Shown one piece after another: positions 21,540 to 32,409 of a stretch of 64,000 bases of DNA. The position numbers were made by a program, and so were the translations under genes. Source of the stretch: Diprion similis (Eukaryota > Arthropoda > Insecta > Hymenoptera > Diprionidae). Below the pieces are notes generated by a model. The model was not told the origin of the DNA, made no database searches, and was given only the letters and a program-made list of their open reading frames with translations. The stretch is from positions 6,339,001 to 6,403,000 of the forward strand of contig NC_060113.1 of assembly GCF_021155765.1 (NCBI RefSeq), in the 5' to 3' direction. Every line of letters begins with the position of its first letter. Position 1 is the stretch's first letter.

Positions 21540-22037
21540 TAAATTTGAACCGGAGCTGTTATAATTTTTTGCCCAAAAGAAATTTGAGCAGTTTTTTGGA
21601 AGATGCAAGACACTTTATTGTAAAAAAACTGAATAAGACGCTGGAAAGTGCGTCAACTTTGAAAACAAACTGTGGCTTGACTTGCAAATTCAGTGTAACG
21701 AAATTATGGCAGAAACGAAATTTTTCACTACCAGAGATGATGTCGTGCTCCAGTCGACGGACAGTCACAAATGGTTAGAAGAAAACGTCAACGAAAGAGT
21801 TTTCTCCGAAGTGAGAGGTTTCCAAGAGAACGACCCTGGCTGGTCGATGATTGAAATAACAAATCTGGCTGTGACCATCAACAAGTACGTTTCACACAAG
21901 GAAGTATGTTCACGTACACACAACTACTTAAGGATATTCAAGATAAGAAGGCCGTGTCACATTCCAAGCAGCGACTCGTATCGCTTCCTCTGGCCGGTCA
22001 CCGCAGGCCACTTTGCAGCTCTCACTGCTACGAAATG
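21540..22037 (+). pseudogene. Relic of a DNA-pol-B-associated ORF family (Maverick-like)
   Basis: The frames 21332-21778 and 21682-22038 together contain, in order, HFIVKKLNKTLES, FTTRDDVVLQSTD, FQENDPGWSMIEITNLAVTI, KDIQDKKAV (a third frame, about 21920) and SDSYRFLWPVTA. From memory, this order (RGFQE-D-GW---I--L-V-INKY, then IQ-KKAV, then D-Y-FLW-V-A) belongs to large insect and cnidarian ORFs that sit upstream of or fused to protein-primed DNA polymerase B in Maverick/Polinton-like or adintovirus-like elements. At least two frameshifts break it, and no polymerase part is present here. The family call needs a search. Confidence 0.4.
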
Positions 22038-22039
22038 AT

Positions 22040-22860
22040 GGTTTGAAGTTCCCAGTGTTACGTGGGAGGGTAGACGTGTAAAGAGCAATGAAAGCTTATG
22101 ACTATTAAAGATAATAATCAATTATGCACCCACGTAACAGCACTGAATAAAAATTAAAACTAAGAAGGACCTACCTTTCGGTACGCCGGTATTTGTAGGA
22201 TCGTGTTGCTATAGTCCTATACAGGGCTGTGAGGTTTGTTTTTCGCGATTTTTACCGAAAATCTAAAAATGAACATCGAAGATGGATGTTGATCATTCTA
22301 ATCTATTTTTTTCTAAAAAGTACATTAAAATACAAAAATTTCCAAAAAAAAACGTCCCGATACGTCAATTTTTAAAAAAGTTATGGCAATTTAAAGAAAA
22401 AAAAAGTTTTTTTTTTTTTTAAATCCATGATTTTTTTTTTGGTTGGGTAAAAAAATTTGCAAAAATTCTGAGAGACGTCTTTCATGAGGTAGAAAATGAT
22501 AAAAAAATTTCAGTTATAATTTAATCGGGAATTTCGTATCTTCTAAATGAAGTGTGGATCTTATATTTTTAATGTGATGTGGTTTTGATACTTTTTTGTA
22601 TGTTTTTGCATCTTATGTATTTTTGCTTGCCAGTTTACATTTTCATTTTCTGAATAAAATGTGCCCCAGAAAATTATTTGAATCTAAAATTCCGTGGAAA
22701 TGATGCCTAAGATTTGAGACTAGTCAGAATGAATTAGATTAATTCAAGTGGAAGGTGAAGAGTGTAAAAATTAACTGTAGCAATGTGGTCTTCGCCACAA
22801 CGTTCGCAAACCTGTTTACTCATTCGATTAGCGTGCGCACGCAAATCACTACTTTTGCAG
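22040..22860. other. No gene recognised
   Basis: AT-rich with A/T homopolymers near 22330-22440. It holds the probable upstream region of the GMC oxidoreductase gene at its right end. Confidence 0.4.
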
Positions 22861-22861
22861 A

Positions 22862-22904
22862 TATAAGAGCTGGCGTATGAGTCGAAAGTTGTTACTTCAT
22901 CAGT
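22862..22904 (+). promoter_or_regulatory. Candidate core promoter of the GMC gene
   Basis: TATAAG at 22862 and an arthropod-type initiator TCAGT at 22900-22904 lie about 130-170 bp upstream of the ATG. The spacing (about 40 bp) is longer than the usual 30 or so, so the pairing is only a suggestion. Confidence 0.3.
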
Positions 22905-23032
22905 GGCAGTATCATGTAATACGTCTAAAAAAAGTCATACTTAAATCTTAGTTTTTCATAGTGGAATTGTCAAAACTTTTCACAACCAACGCAGACTCCC
23001 AGAAGTGTAATTGCGATTGTACCTGATAGAAA

Positions 23033-26000
23033 ATGACTCCAGCCCAACTAGTACCTCACTATGCGACTTTCATGTGGCCGGGGATCCGCGCAGCTTTGAC
23101 CAAGATGACAATAACCGGGTTAATCACTATTTTGCAGTTTCTAATAATGCTTCTGCGACCAGATATAGTTGGCAAAGATAACAGGACTCGTATCGATTCA
23201 ATGGCAGAGCTACTCGGTAGTTATGACTTTGTGATAGTTGGTGGAGGATCTGCGGGGGCTGTACTTGCTAACAGATTAACGGAAAATCCAAACTGGACCG
23301 TGTTGCTACTGGAGGCTGGGGATGCTGAAGGAGTTGTATCCGAAGTACCTGCTCTAGCTTTACTTCTTCAGAACACGAATTCTGATTGGGCTTTCAGAAC
23401 TGAACCTTCATCGACTTACTGCCAAGGTGCGGTCAACAAACAATGCAATTGGCCCAGAGGTAAAGTACTTGGAGGGAGCAGCGTCCTCAATTACATGCTG
23501 TATATACGAGGAAATCCAAGAGATTATGATCAATGGAGAGATTTTGGAAATCATGGATGGGGATACGAGGATGTTTTACCATATTTCAAAAAATCTGAAA
23601 ATATCTCAATAACCGATCTCCGTGAATCGCCATATCATGGAACCACTGGACATTTATCAGTTGAACACTTGAAGTATGAACATCCGATTACACGATATTT
23701 TCTGAATGCTACTTCTGAAATGGGCTACAGTGTGGTAGATGTGAACGGAAAAACGCAGACTGGATTTATGCGTACACAAGTCACCGCTGAAAATGGCCTT
23801 CGATGCAGCACGGCGAAAGCCTATCTGCGATCTACAGCTGATAGGAAAAATCTACACATTAGTACGAATTCTCTGGTCGATAAGATTCTCATGGATGAAA
23901 CTACGAAAACAGCTTACGGTGTTGAATTCGTCCGAGAAAACATGAGGTTCACCGTTCGCGCAAACAAAGAGGTAATTCTCTCAGCGGGCGCTATTCAATC
24001 CCCTCAACTGCTAATGCTCTCAGGAATCGGTCCGCGAGAACACCTAGAAGAATTTGACATTGAGGTTATTCGCGACAGCCCAGGAGTCGGGCAAAACCTC
24101 CAGGACCATGTGGTGATCGGTGGGCTCGCTTCTCTGATTGAACCACCGTATCATCTTAGTGAATCAATGTTATCACAATTAGAAGAATTTATGGTGGAAG
24201 AAAAGGGTCAATTGTATGATATGCCCGTATGCCAAGTAATTGGTTTCATCAATACCAGGTGAATATCGTTACCGTACATGAGAAAAACTTATCAATTCCC
24301 GACTTACTCGAGCGAAATCTACTCGGACCGATATGATAATTCTGAAATGGAAATCGCTTTGACTACTTACTTCTCGCAGCTGCGTAATTGGGGTGGATGC
24401 GCCGTTTTTGCGTACCCGAAGGTCGTATGTGTGCGCACCATATATTGATCGATTTGTGTCCATATCAATTGCATTTAAATGAAAACATGGCCAGCAAAGG
24501 TATAAAACTACCAAATCAGCTTTGATATTACCGTTAACGTTGCCTTTCAAGCAATTGATTCCAAAATATTGCGCTTAATATTCTGTGCAGGATATATTTT
24601 CGTGATGAATTTAATGATTCTCGACATCACTGACAGTGCGGAAAGTTATATGAAAAAAAGTCCCAATGCGGAAAGTTATCTGAATGGTTTTTTTATGTTT
24701 GTAAAATCCGATTCTCGAAGCCTGTGGAGCGTGCATAAAATGCTTCATTTCTGAATCGTGCGGACGAAAACGTTGCAAATAACTTTCCGAATTAGGGCTT
24801 ACTTTCAGATATATCTTTCTGTACTAAGGCTTTACTTGAAATAATTTTTTAAACCGGCAATGACGTCAACCTTCTAGGTTCTTTTGAACTATGTTATTCG
24901 ACGATTGAACAAATTGATTTATAATAATTTTATAATTTTGGTTTGTATCGTGGTTTATAATCAAAAACATTGCAGCTAGGATGCAAAGGGACAATATATA
25001 AGTGTGGAAGCTTAGGTAAAAAAATAAATACGTGAAAAACAAAAAAATTTACACGGCTTTGATCTCACTGTCAGATGTTCGAAATACGTGTTCCCTGTCT
25101 AAAATCAGACGATACTTGCATACTGGCCCACCCTGTATATAACCGGTCACTTTACAAAGCCATCCATTCGTAGAATTGACACTACATAGTCATACTACAC
25201 AAGGGATGTTTAGTCTATAGGTAATGAAGGGACGTTTAGATAGCAGCGGTAAAGTCAAGGTATGCATCTCAGAGGAGTGTGAAGTGGTAATGACCACGTA
25301 ACATCGTAGTTCAATTCGGTTTTGATAAGTTCCAATTCAATTTCTAATAATTGCGTGGAAAGAGAATTTGTTTCGTGTCAACAGTCTCACACGTATTCCG
25401 GGATTGGAAGTGCAGTGTAAGATGATGCATAATAATCTAAAAATTCACGTATAGAAGAATTTCATGGTAACAGTATCATATTTTTTCAGTTATGCTAACA
25501 GTACTCTCGATTTTCCGGACATCCAAGTCTTTCTTGGTTCAAACGCCCTAAATACTGTGAGCGTGTTTGTTAAAACCGCCCTCGGCCTCACAGACGACTT
25601 TTACAATAACATATATTCGGGAATAATAGATCAAAATGCCTATGGGGTATTCCCGTTATTACTGCACCCGAAGAGTAGAGGCTATATCAAGCTGAGAAGT
25701 GCTGGCATCACGCACCATCCAATCATAGTTCCGAATTATTTCAGTGACCCGCATGATCTAGACGTTTTGGTATGTTGATAACTTATTTTGTATTTAATAA
25801 TGTTAGAACTACTCAGATTAAGGAAAATTATAGAAAATATTTGACTTATTACAGATAGAAGGAGTCACTTTCGCCTATAACCTTAGCCAAACCTCGACTA
25901 TGAAAAAATTCAACGCACGTCCCAATTCCAACGTGATTCCAGAGTGTGCCCACTTGAATTTTCCATCTCGTGACTATTGGCGTTGCCATGCATCATTTTA

Positions 26001-26277
26001 TACATTGACAGGCTATCATCCTACTTCCACTTGTAAAATGGGACCTGCTGACGACGAAATGGCTGTAGTAGACTCACACCTGAGGGTCCACGGGGTGAAT
26101 GGTCTTCGGGTTGTTGACGCCTCAATTATGCCAACCATAGTATCCGGTAATACCAACGCTCCAACTATTATGATCGCCGAAAAGGCATCAGATCTTATCA
26201 AGGAAGATTGGAATCAAGCTATTTACGTTGATGATTCAAAGAGTTCTTCAAAAGCTTCAAGCATTTGGAGGCGTTAA
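23033..26277 (+). CDS. GMC oxidoreductase (glucose dehydrogenase-like), 3 exons
   Basis: The exons are 23033-24258, 25490-25769 and 25855-26277. The introns are 1231 and 85 bp with GTGAAT...TTTTTTCAG and GTATGT...TTATTACAG ends. The join is in frame and gives 642 aa, the usual size for insect GMC enzymes. Residues 26-41 are hydrophobic (signal or anchor). The FAD-binding site is [17 protein letters not shown] (GGGSAG at 70-75, E94). GMC signature 1 is [18 protein letters not shown] (143-160) and signature 2 is [16 protein letters not shown] (319-334). The active-site pair is H557 in [12 protein letters not shown] and N601 in [15 protein letters not shown]. It probably oxidises a sugar or alcohol with FAD, but the substrate cannot be read from sequence. 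Intron 1 holds transposon-like ends (CACCCTGTATA near 25130). The gene appears intact. Confidence 0.92.
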
Positions 26278-26289
26278 AGGTACAGGGTA

Positions 26290-27725
26290 CGGGGTACAAT
26301 TATGGACAGCCACGATTTGCGAAAGTGATTACCGAAATTTTCTACATTCACGTCAATGAGGAAAGAAATTGCTAGGGGTATACAGGGTGTTACTATAATT
26401 TAACTGTATAGCATTGGACATTTGCAAAGAATCAGAAATTCTAATCAATAGGTATGAGTTACAAATTTTCTTAATGTAATATAGTATGGTTACGCATCTT
26501 TTTTTGGTTGCGTTCCATACCTGAAGTGATCGTTCTAGCTCCGGCACAAAAACGAGCATCGGAGTGCGTGACAGTGCACTTGAAAAGACTTACTTTACTT
26601 GTCAGTGAACGATGCCGAGAAAATACGCGTAAGCCATGCTAGTGTTGTACATAAAATATGTTTATGTCACTTGTCAGAATCACGAATCGACTAAACAAAG
26701 CCAAAGAAGAAGCAAAACTAAGCAAATTGCTATGCTACGTAGCCTGCATGAAAAGGGGAGCTTGAAGGTGAGAAAATATAACGGTTCACTTTAGGGATTG
26801 GAGTATCAATGAAATTTATGTGTTTGATTCCGCATCTCGCATGTTTTTTGCACGTAGACTAGAAGATATGAAATCTTGGACTTAATCTCTCTGGATTGAT
26901 TCTCCCCGGACTGAATTTCCCGAACAATATCCACACGAATGAATCTTACCCGGAAGAAATTGGCCAACTCAGAAATTACCCCAGACGTGATTCCTGACAC
27001 GATAGAATTTTAATGGACATTCACATTTTAATTAATTAAATTATTTCAAGTTTCCCAAGTTTTTCCGTTCACTAGGTGTATATACTTATTCTAATTCATT
27101 TATTTTTATTTATTCATTATTTATTATCCAGGAGATTTTAGCCAGGGAGAATCATCCGGGTAAATTTTACAAAGAAGCGATTTCATTCGAAGAGATTTTA
27201 GCTGAGGGGAAATTTTGTCCAGGGGGATTTAGACTGGAAAATTTAGTCCGGAAAATTTAGTTTACAAAAATATCTATAGACCGGATACCGTAGGGAAAGA
27301 TGTAACGTAAGAATCGCGATATCGATGTTGCACAGCGTAAATTTCACCATTCCGTAACCGGAATAATTAATTTATTCCTTAATTTATTCACTATCTTCTA
27401 CTCGGTACACCGTTGAACCCTATAAAATCCTTCCCAGCAGCAGAAAAATAACTCTCACTAGCCAGCTCTCGAACTTTCACTGCCAAGTTGACTTTTTGCA
27501 ATCATGGTATAGAGTTTAATACCCGATTAATTGAATCCTTTGTGAATAGCGACAATTCTTCGAATACCGGTTCGATCGGTAGATAAGGCCGTTTTTTCCT
27601 GTATTTATTTCTTCTTTGAAGTAAGAATTAGTAAAATCAATAAGCCAAGCTAAGTTTCAATCCGGTATTTGAAGAACATTTGTTATACAAAAAAGAATTC
27701 AATTAATTAATTAGGTATCAAATTC
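26290..27725. other. Intergenic region with degenerate short repeats
   Basis: No gene. A TATACAGGGTG block at 26377 matches, in inverse orientation, CACCCTGTATA near 25130; such words commonly end insect transposons. At 26870-26960 and 27130-27270, short degenerate units (GGGAGAATC-TCC and GATTTTAGCC-GGG types) recur in opposite orientations. Confidence 0.4.
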
Positions 27726-27731
27726 AATTTA

Positions 27732-27954
27732 CAGTAGAACGTCGATTATCGAAACTAATTGGGGGACACACGTGTTCGGAAAACCGGTTTATTCGGATAA
27801 TCAAACTATACACTTTTATGTTAAAAAGTAGACAGCCTTGTAATAAAATATACATATGAATAATAGGTACAATCAACGGGACGTAGGGTTCGCAGCTAGT
27901 TCGGTTTAAGCGGTCGTTCGGTTGATCGACGTTCGGATAATAGACGTTCTGCTG
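27732..27954. mobile_element. 223-bp pogo/Tigger-type MITE with TA duplication
   Basis: It starts CAGTAGAACGTCGATTATC and ends GATAATAGACGTTCTGCTG, imperfect inverted repeats of about 19 bp (then CGAAAC/GTTCG). It is flanked on both sides by TA, the duplication expected for mariner/pogo-type insertion. No coding capacity. Its ends are unlike those of the large element at 7472. Confidence 0.75.
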
Positions 27955-28149
27955 TAATGACTAATGACTAAACTTCATATAAGCAAAATTGTCAATGAGG
28001 TCATCAAGAAACACAGAAGTTTCTGCACCCTTTACAGTGTAAGCTCGTATCCCCCTCTTACGTCCTGAGAGGAACATTGCAAGATGATTCTAATTCGTTG
28101 CGTGATTTAGATTATACTCTTGACTTACGTACCTAGTTGATTATGAATC

Positions 28150-29130
28150 ATGGAAATCTGCTGATCAGATCCTCGGGTCTTCTCGGTCAGCTTACGCAAA
28201 ATTCTAAGAATTTGTAAAATCTGGCTCGTGCCAACCATCGATATGAGTGATTGAAATAGTTATTGATGACGATACTTGGGTTAAATACACATTTATTGAC
28301 ACAATTTCCTCAAGTTCTCAATTATAGCGTTTATAATAGTCATATATAAACTGGTGTTATTGGCTTATTGAATCACTAGTACTTAGAATTATGTTTCCTT
28401 AAGATCATGGGTTCAGAAACAAATCGACGTGGAAAGTGCCGGAGAGGAAATAGAAACGTAAACAGAGAGCTCTGCAGACGATAAATGGTTATCAGCTCAT
28501 TCTCAAGTCTCATGCTACTTTTGCGACCCAGGCACCGAAACCTGATGCCCTTGAGTCCCTCAAGGCGCCAGTGGGTCCGAACAGTCTCTAGTCTTTTAGC
28601 AATATTAGACAAATAAAGACGGTCCTTCGGTTTCTACGAAAACATAGAAACGGAAACTTAAAGACGGTTTCTGATTAGTGGATGAGATATCGGCGGGGAA
28701 TTAGCGCGAGATAGTTGGTTTAAGAAAGCAAGCGGTGAAGTACTGATTGGTCGTATCGTCGTTAATACAAAGGCGTTACCCCTGGTTCTGAGAATAAGGG
28801 CTTATCTGCTGTGAGCTATCGGTGATTTCTCTTCTCACGTTTCCTGTGTTAAGTCTCCTCGATTATCTTAATGGAGTGCTGAATTTGAAATCTATTGCAA
28901 GTGTTTATTGCGTGAGATATTGCAGCTGAGATCGCAAATTCTAGTTTTATATGAAAGCTAATGTTGAAAGATATAATGGTCAAATATGAAAATATATGTA
29001 CCATATACGTATCAGCTTGACTGATAAAATAACGGTTAATCTTACGTATGACAACTATCGATATCAGAGTAATACACGAACTATGGTAAGAGCGCTTAAG
29101 GCTTTCTTATGGTAACTGGACGCTTGTAGA
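28150..29130 (+). repeat. LTR-like dispersed repeat, copy C
   Basis: The 28150-28370 part aligns with copy A (180-430, opposite strand) and its start with copy B (4404). The conserved order is a GGAAATCTGCTGATCAGAT-like block, CTCGTGCCAACC, ATGAGTGATTGAAATAG, then TTAAATACACATTTATTGACA. The right limit is uncertain. No open frame of note is inside. Confidence 0.5.
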
Positions 29131-29359
29131 GGTAGGGAGCACAAAGAACAGCGCCATGATTACCGGCAAGGACGCAACACCCCTATGATGTTAAGTATCT
29201 TTGACAATTGACTTAGTGCAGTTGTTGATTGCCTGAAGATATATTCAGTCAATGGTGCAGTGATAATGCGGGAGTGTGGAAATCACATACGATTACCATG
29301 CGAGCGTTCACAAGCGATTAGTGCAGTCGTTGACTGAAGAATACACTACGCATGAGGAG

Positions 29360-29463
29360 TGCGTTCCGATATTGGATCCCGGCTTTTATCTCTTTTGCGC
29401 TCCCGAGTTTGTGAGTAGCTCTGCTTCTGTCCTAGGGAATTTTTAGCAGCGCCAGCTGTTTCG
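29360..29463 (+). mobile_element. MITE-like repeat, truncated copy
   Basis: TGCGTTCCGATATT at the left, then CGAGTTTGTGAGTAGCTCTG and CCTAGGGA-TTTTTAG--GCCAGCTGTTTCG, a direct match to 29805-29930. The right terminal repeat is missing. Confidence 0.6.
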
Positions 29464-29484
29464 TCTCGTGCAGCAAACAGCTGG
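29452..29484. repeat. Perfect 10-bp hairpin
   Basis: CCAGCTGTTT at 29452-29461 and AAACAGCTGG at 29475-29484 are exact reverse complements around a 13-nt loop. Confidence 0.8.
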
Positions 29485-29804
29485 ACGCAGCATGCTTTAA
29501 TTGGTCAATTCACTAAAATCACCAAGCATGGAACCCATGGAACATTAGCAAATGGAGGTTTTGGTGTATTGACCAATGAAAGCATGTTGTATCCAGTTAT
29601 TTGCTGTACGGATAAAACAGCTTTACACGTCGAATGCCTGTTAGCAAATCTGTTCTGTGTCTCCGTCACGGAACGACAGTTGAATTTGTCATTTTGCTGT
29701 TCGGTCGGTAAGAACGCTGTTTGGTTGCACGTGGGTATGTCGCTTACATATATCTTCAGTTGCCTATGAGCGTCCGGAATCGCACAACGTAGGCATACTC
29801 TGGG

Positions 29805-29938
29805 TGCGTTCCAATATTACCTCCCACTGCTGTCAACAATCTTTTATCACTCTTGTGCCGCCGAGTTCATGAGTAGCTCTGCCTTGTCCTAGGGAGTTCT
29901 TAGGGCTGCCAGCTAATTTCGGAACGCATTCTCTGACG
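29805..29938 (+). mobile_element. MITE-like repeat, complete copy (134 bp)
   Basis: Ends TGCGTTCCAATATT and AATTTCGGAACGCA are inverted repeats of about 14 bp with two mismatches. The internal text is shared with 29360-29463. No clear target duplication. Confidence 0.6.
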
Positions 29939-29970
29939 GGTACTATGGATCAACTTGAGGAAACGAGTGC

Positions 29971-30185
29971 ATGCGAGTTAACGGGAGTTCCCCGAATAAG
30001 AATAAACTTCACCACACAGGCACCCTGTCAGACTATGAGTCAGACTCAGTCATACAATCAAGTTTTCTGTGCATACGTGACGCCGACTCCGGACCTATCA
30101 CTCATGTCTATTCGTCAACTCGACTCGAAACGTTAAAAAATGCCGAAATTCAAGACCAAACGTTCTTATCACTTTTCCGAGCTAG
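29971..30185 (+). CDS. Candidate coding exon, unrecognised
   Basis: ATG 29971 opens a frame reading ...LSDYESDSVIQSSFLC..., ITHVYSSTRLETL, then FLSLFRA, running into a good donor (GCTAG|GTATGT at 30185/30186). An in-frame stop at 29956 precedes the ATG. The composition looks protein-like and acidic in the middle, but I recognise no family and cannot find the next exon with confidence. It might belong to the gene at 31557, or be spurious. Confidence 0.3.
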
Positions 30186-30189
30186 GTAT

Positions 30190-31550
30190 GTATTCAAAAA
30201 ACGGAATTACTGTATTCATTAACCTATTCTTAACAGAATAAATCTCACTGGCTCTTACTTTCTGCCCAGTATATGGATCTCTGTACGGTAGAATTTCTTT
30301 TCTACGTATCTGATCCTATCAATAAAGTGCGCTCTAGAAAACATATTGCTCATTATGTATGTATGTACATTAGACTGATTAAAAAAAAAACATTTTTTTT
30401 TCCTTCTGGATTCTTATGCTATTGTTAGACATCAATAAAAGAGAATTTCACCAAAAAAAATGGGCCCAGTCACTCGAGTTTTAGAGGTGGCTATCTCGAC
30501 TTTTTGTTATTTTTTCCATGATTTTACTTAATGAAGATGATCATGGTACTAAATTATACCAGAAATGGGATAAATAAAGGAAAGGATGTGTCACAGCTGT
30601 TTTGCGACGAAGAAAGTATATCACACACACACACATACTAAATTCAAATTTAAATTCACATATAAACATTCAAATGTTATAACAGTGAGCAATATTTTCC
30701 ATCTTGTGCATCCCAGTTTTGTAAAAACGAGGTAATAAAATGAAAAACGTTGAATCAAAAGCGAACATCCTGCATCTCCAGAATAATTGGAAAAACTTAA
30801 TTTACAAAATCTGAGTTAGTTAATGCTGCATTACAATTTACTAAATTTTAGGTCATTCTAGAGTGGCAAAATAACGAGTTTTTCTGAAAATCACTACAAT
30901 AACATTACAAACAATAGCCTATTAGAAAGATTGTGTCAAACACGTACACGTACAAAAAAGAATATGTACCAGGTCTAGAGATTGCAAAGAGAATAACAAA
31001 GGACTGTAGGGGGAAGAGGAATTCTAACGAGCTACTTAATTGAAAAACTCACCATTTATTATGGTTTTGGGATAAGAGGATTATTTTCGTCAAAATTCTG
31101 ATTATTTGATTCCTTTGTCCGATCCGAATCAATGTTAGCATGTCCGACTACTAGTTCCAGCTTCAAGCCAAAGTAGTTTTTCAAAACTTGTGACTAATTT
31201 TATCACGATTGTCTGATTTTTCTTTTTTTTTTCGTGGAGTAAAAATGTATATTGTATTTCACCCAATTCGGTATCATTTTGAGTTATTTCATGTGAGACA
31301 AATAACTCACCTCATAGCCATTCACAAATTTTGGTGTCCAATAATCCTTCAAGTGAAAAATGGGTATAGCGTAGACATTCTTACTAGATGGGAAGAATGT
31401 CAAAGCTTTACCAAGAATACATACAGAATATTAGAATAAAGTATATGAAATACAAAATATCTTTTTGATGTTCCTAAAATCTGAAAATAAATTTTTAAGT
31501 AAACCATTTTTAAGTAAATTAAAAAATACGATTAATACGCATCCTGTGAA
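30190..31550. other. No gene recognised
   Basis: AT-rich with poly-A/T runs near 30380-30400 and a short (CA)n at about 30621-30633. No supported exon. Confidence 0.4.
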
Positions 31551-31556
31551 TTAATC

Positions 31557-32404
31557 ATGTCTTTACGAATAGGTTTTAAAGCAATCACGACATATCTGAC
31601 AAAACTGAGCGCGAGTATCTCTCCAGTGACAAAAACAAAGAGACGACAAACCTTGAATGCACAAACAGCTGAGGCTACTCGAATTGTACTCGACATCTTG
31701 CAAGATATATGTAGGAAATTAGACAAAGTCAAGAGTCATACCGTTCCCTCCTATGTATCAGTAAAAAGTCAAGTAACTATGCTTTTGGAAAGCCTTCCTA
31801 TACGAGGCCAAATTTCTCAACAAGAAATCAATGATGTTGAACGAGAATCACAGCGGTTGTATTATCTGGTAAGATAGAAACAGACGCTTCAATAAAATCT
31901 AGATGATAATTTGTGATATTTATAAATCACGAAATTTTTCAAATCATATTCAAACTTGTAGTATGTAATCTTTCCTTTGATATACGCATAATTACTCATA
32001 TCATCATGCATCTTTTGTTAACTTGGCAGATAGAAGTTTGTACAATAGAATCAGAAGTTGGCCTTGATCAGTACGGCTCACCAGCGGACAAGGAACAACA
32101 TTCTATACTAAAAAAACTACTCCAAATTGAAAGATTTTCTGAATCGAGAGAAGAAGAAGTTAACACTGATTTAAATCAATTGAGAACCATGAAAAACGTG
32201 ATAAAAAACGAACGTAAAATGATCGTGAAAGCTTTGAATTTCCGGCAAGGACACTGGTATAAGTGCCCTAAGGGACACATCTATTCAATTGGAGAATGCG
32301 GTCGTGCAATGCAAGAAAGCCATTGTAACGAGTGCAGAGCAGCAATTGGTGGTGTTTCGCATCAATTGCGAAGTGATAATACAGTGGCGACAGAAATGGA
32401 TTGA
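31557..32404 (+). CDS. RZ-type zinc finger protein, ZNFX1 C-terminus-like (2 exons)
   Basis: The exons are 31557-31868 and 32030-32404 (CTG|GTAAGA donor, CTTGGCAG acceptor; phase 0) and code for 228 aa. A stop lies 24 bp upstream of the ATG in frame. Most of the protein is predicted helical and charged. The C-terminal part reads QGHWYKCPKGHIYSIGECG, then a second Cys pair and AAIGG. This is the RZ-type zinc finger found at the C-terminus of ZNFX1 (a helicase in RNA surveillance and antiviral defence) and in RNF213, with all expected Cys/His ligands present. No helicase or NFX1 fingers are in the window, so this is either a stand-alone RZ protein or a 3' fragment duplicated from a ZNFX1 gene. 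A decayed copy follows at 34540. Confidence 0.7.
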
Positions 32405-32409
32405 TTCTC

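Noticed and set aside
24569..24754. 61-codon frame in intron 1 of the GMC gene
   Set aside because: Low similarity to anything, and the flanking exons join in frame without it.
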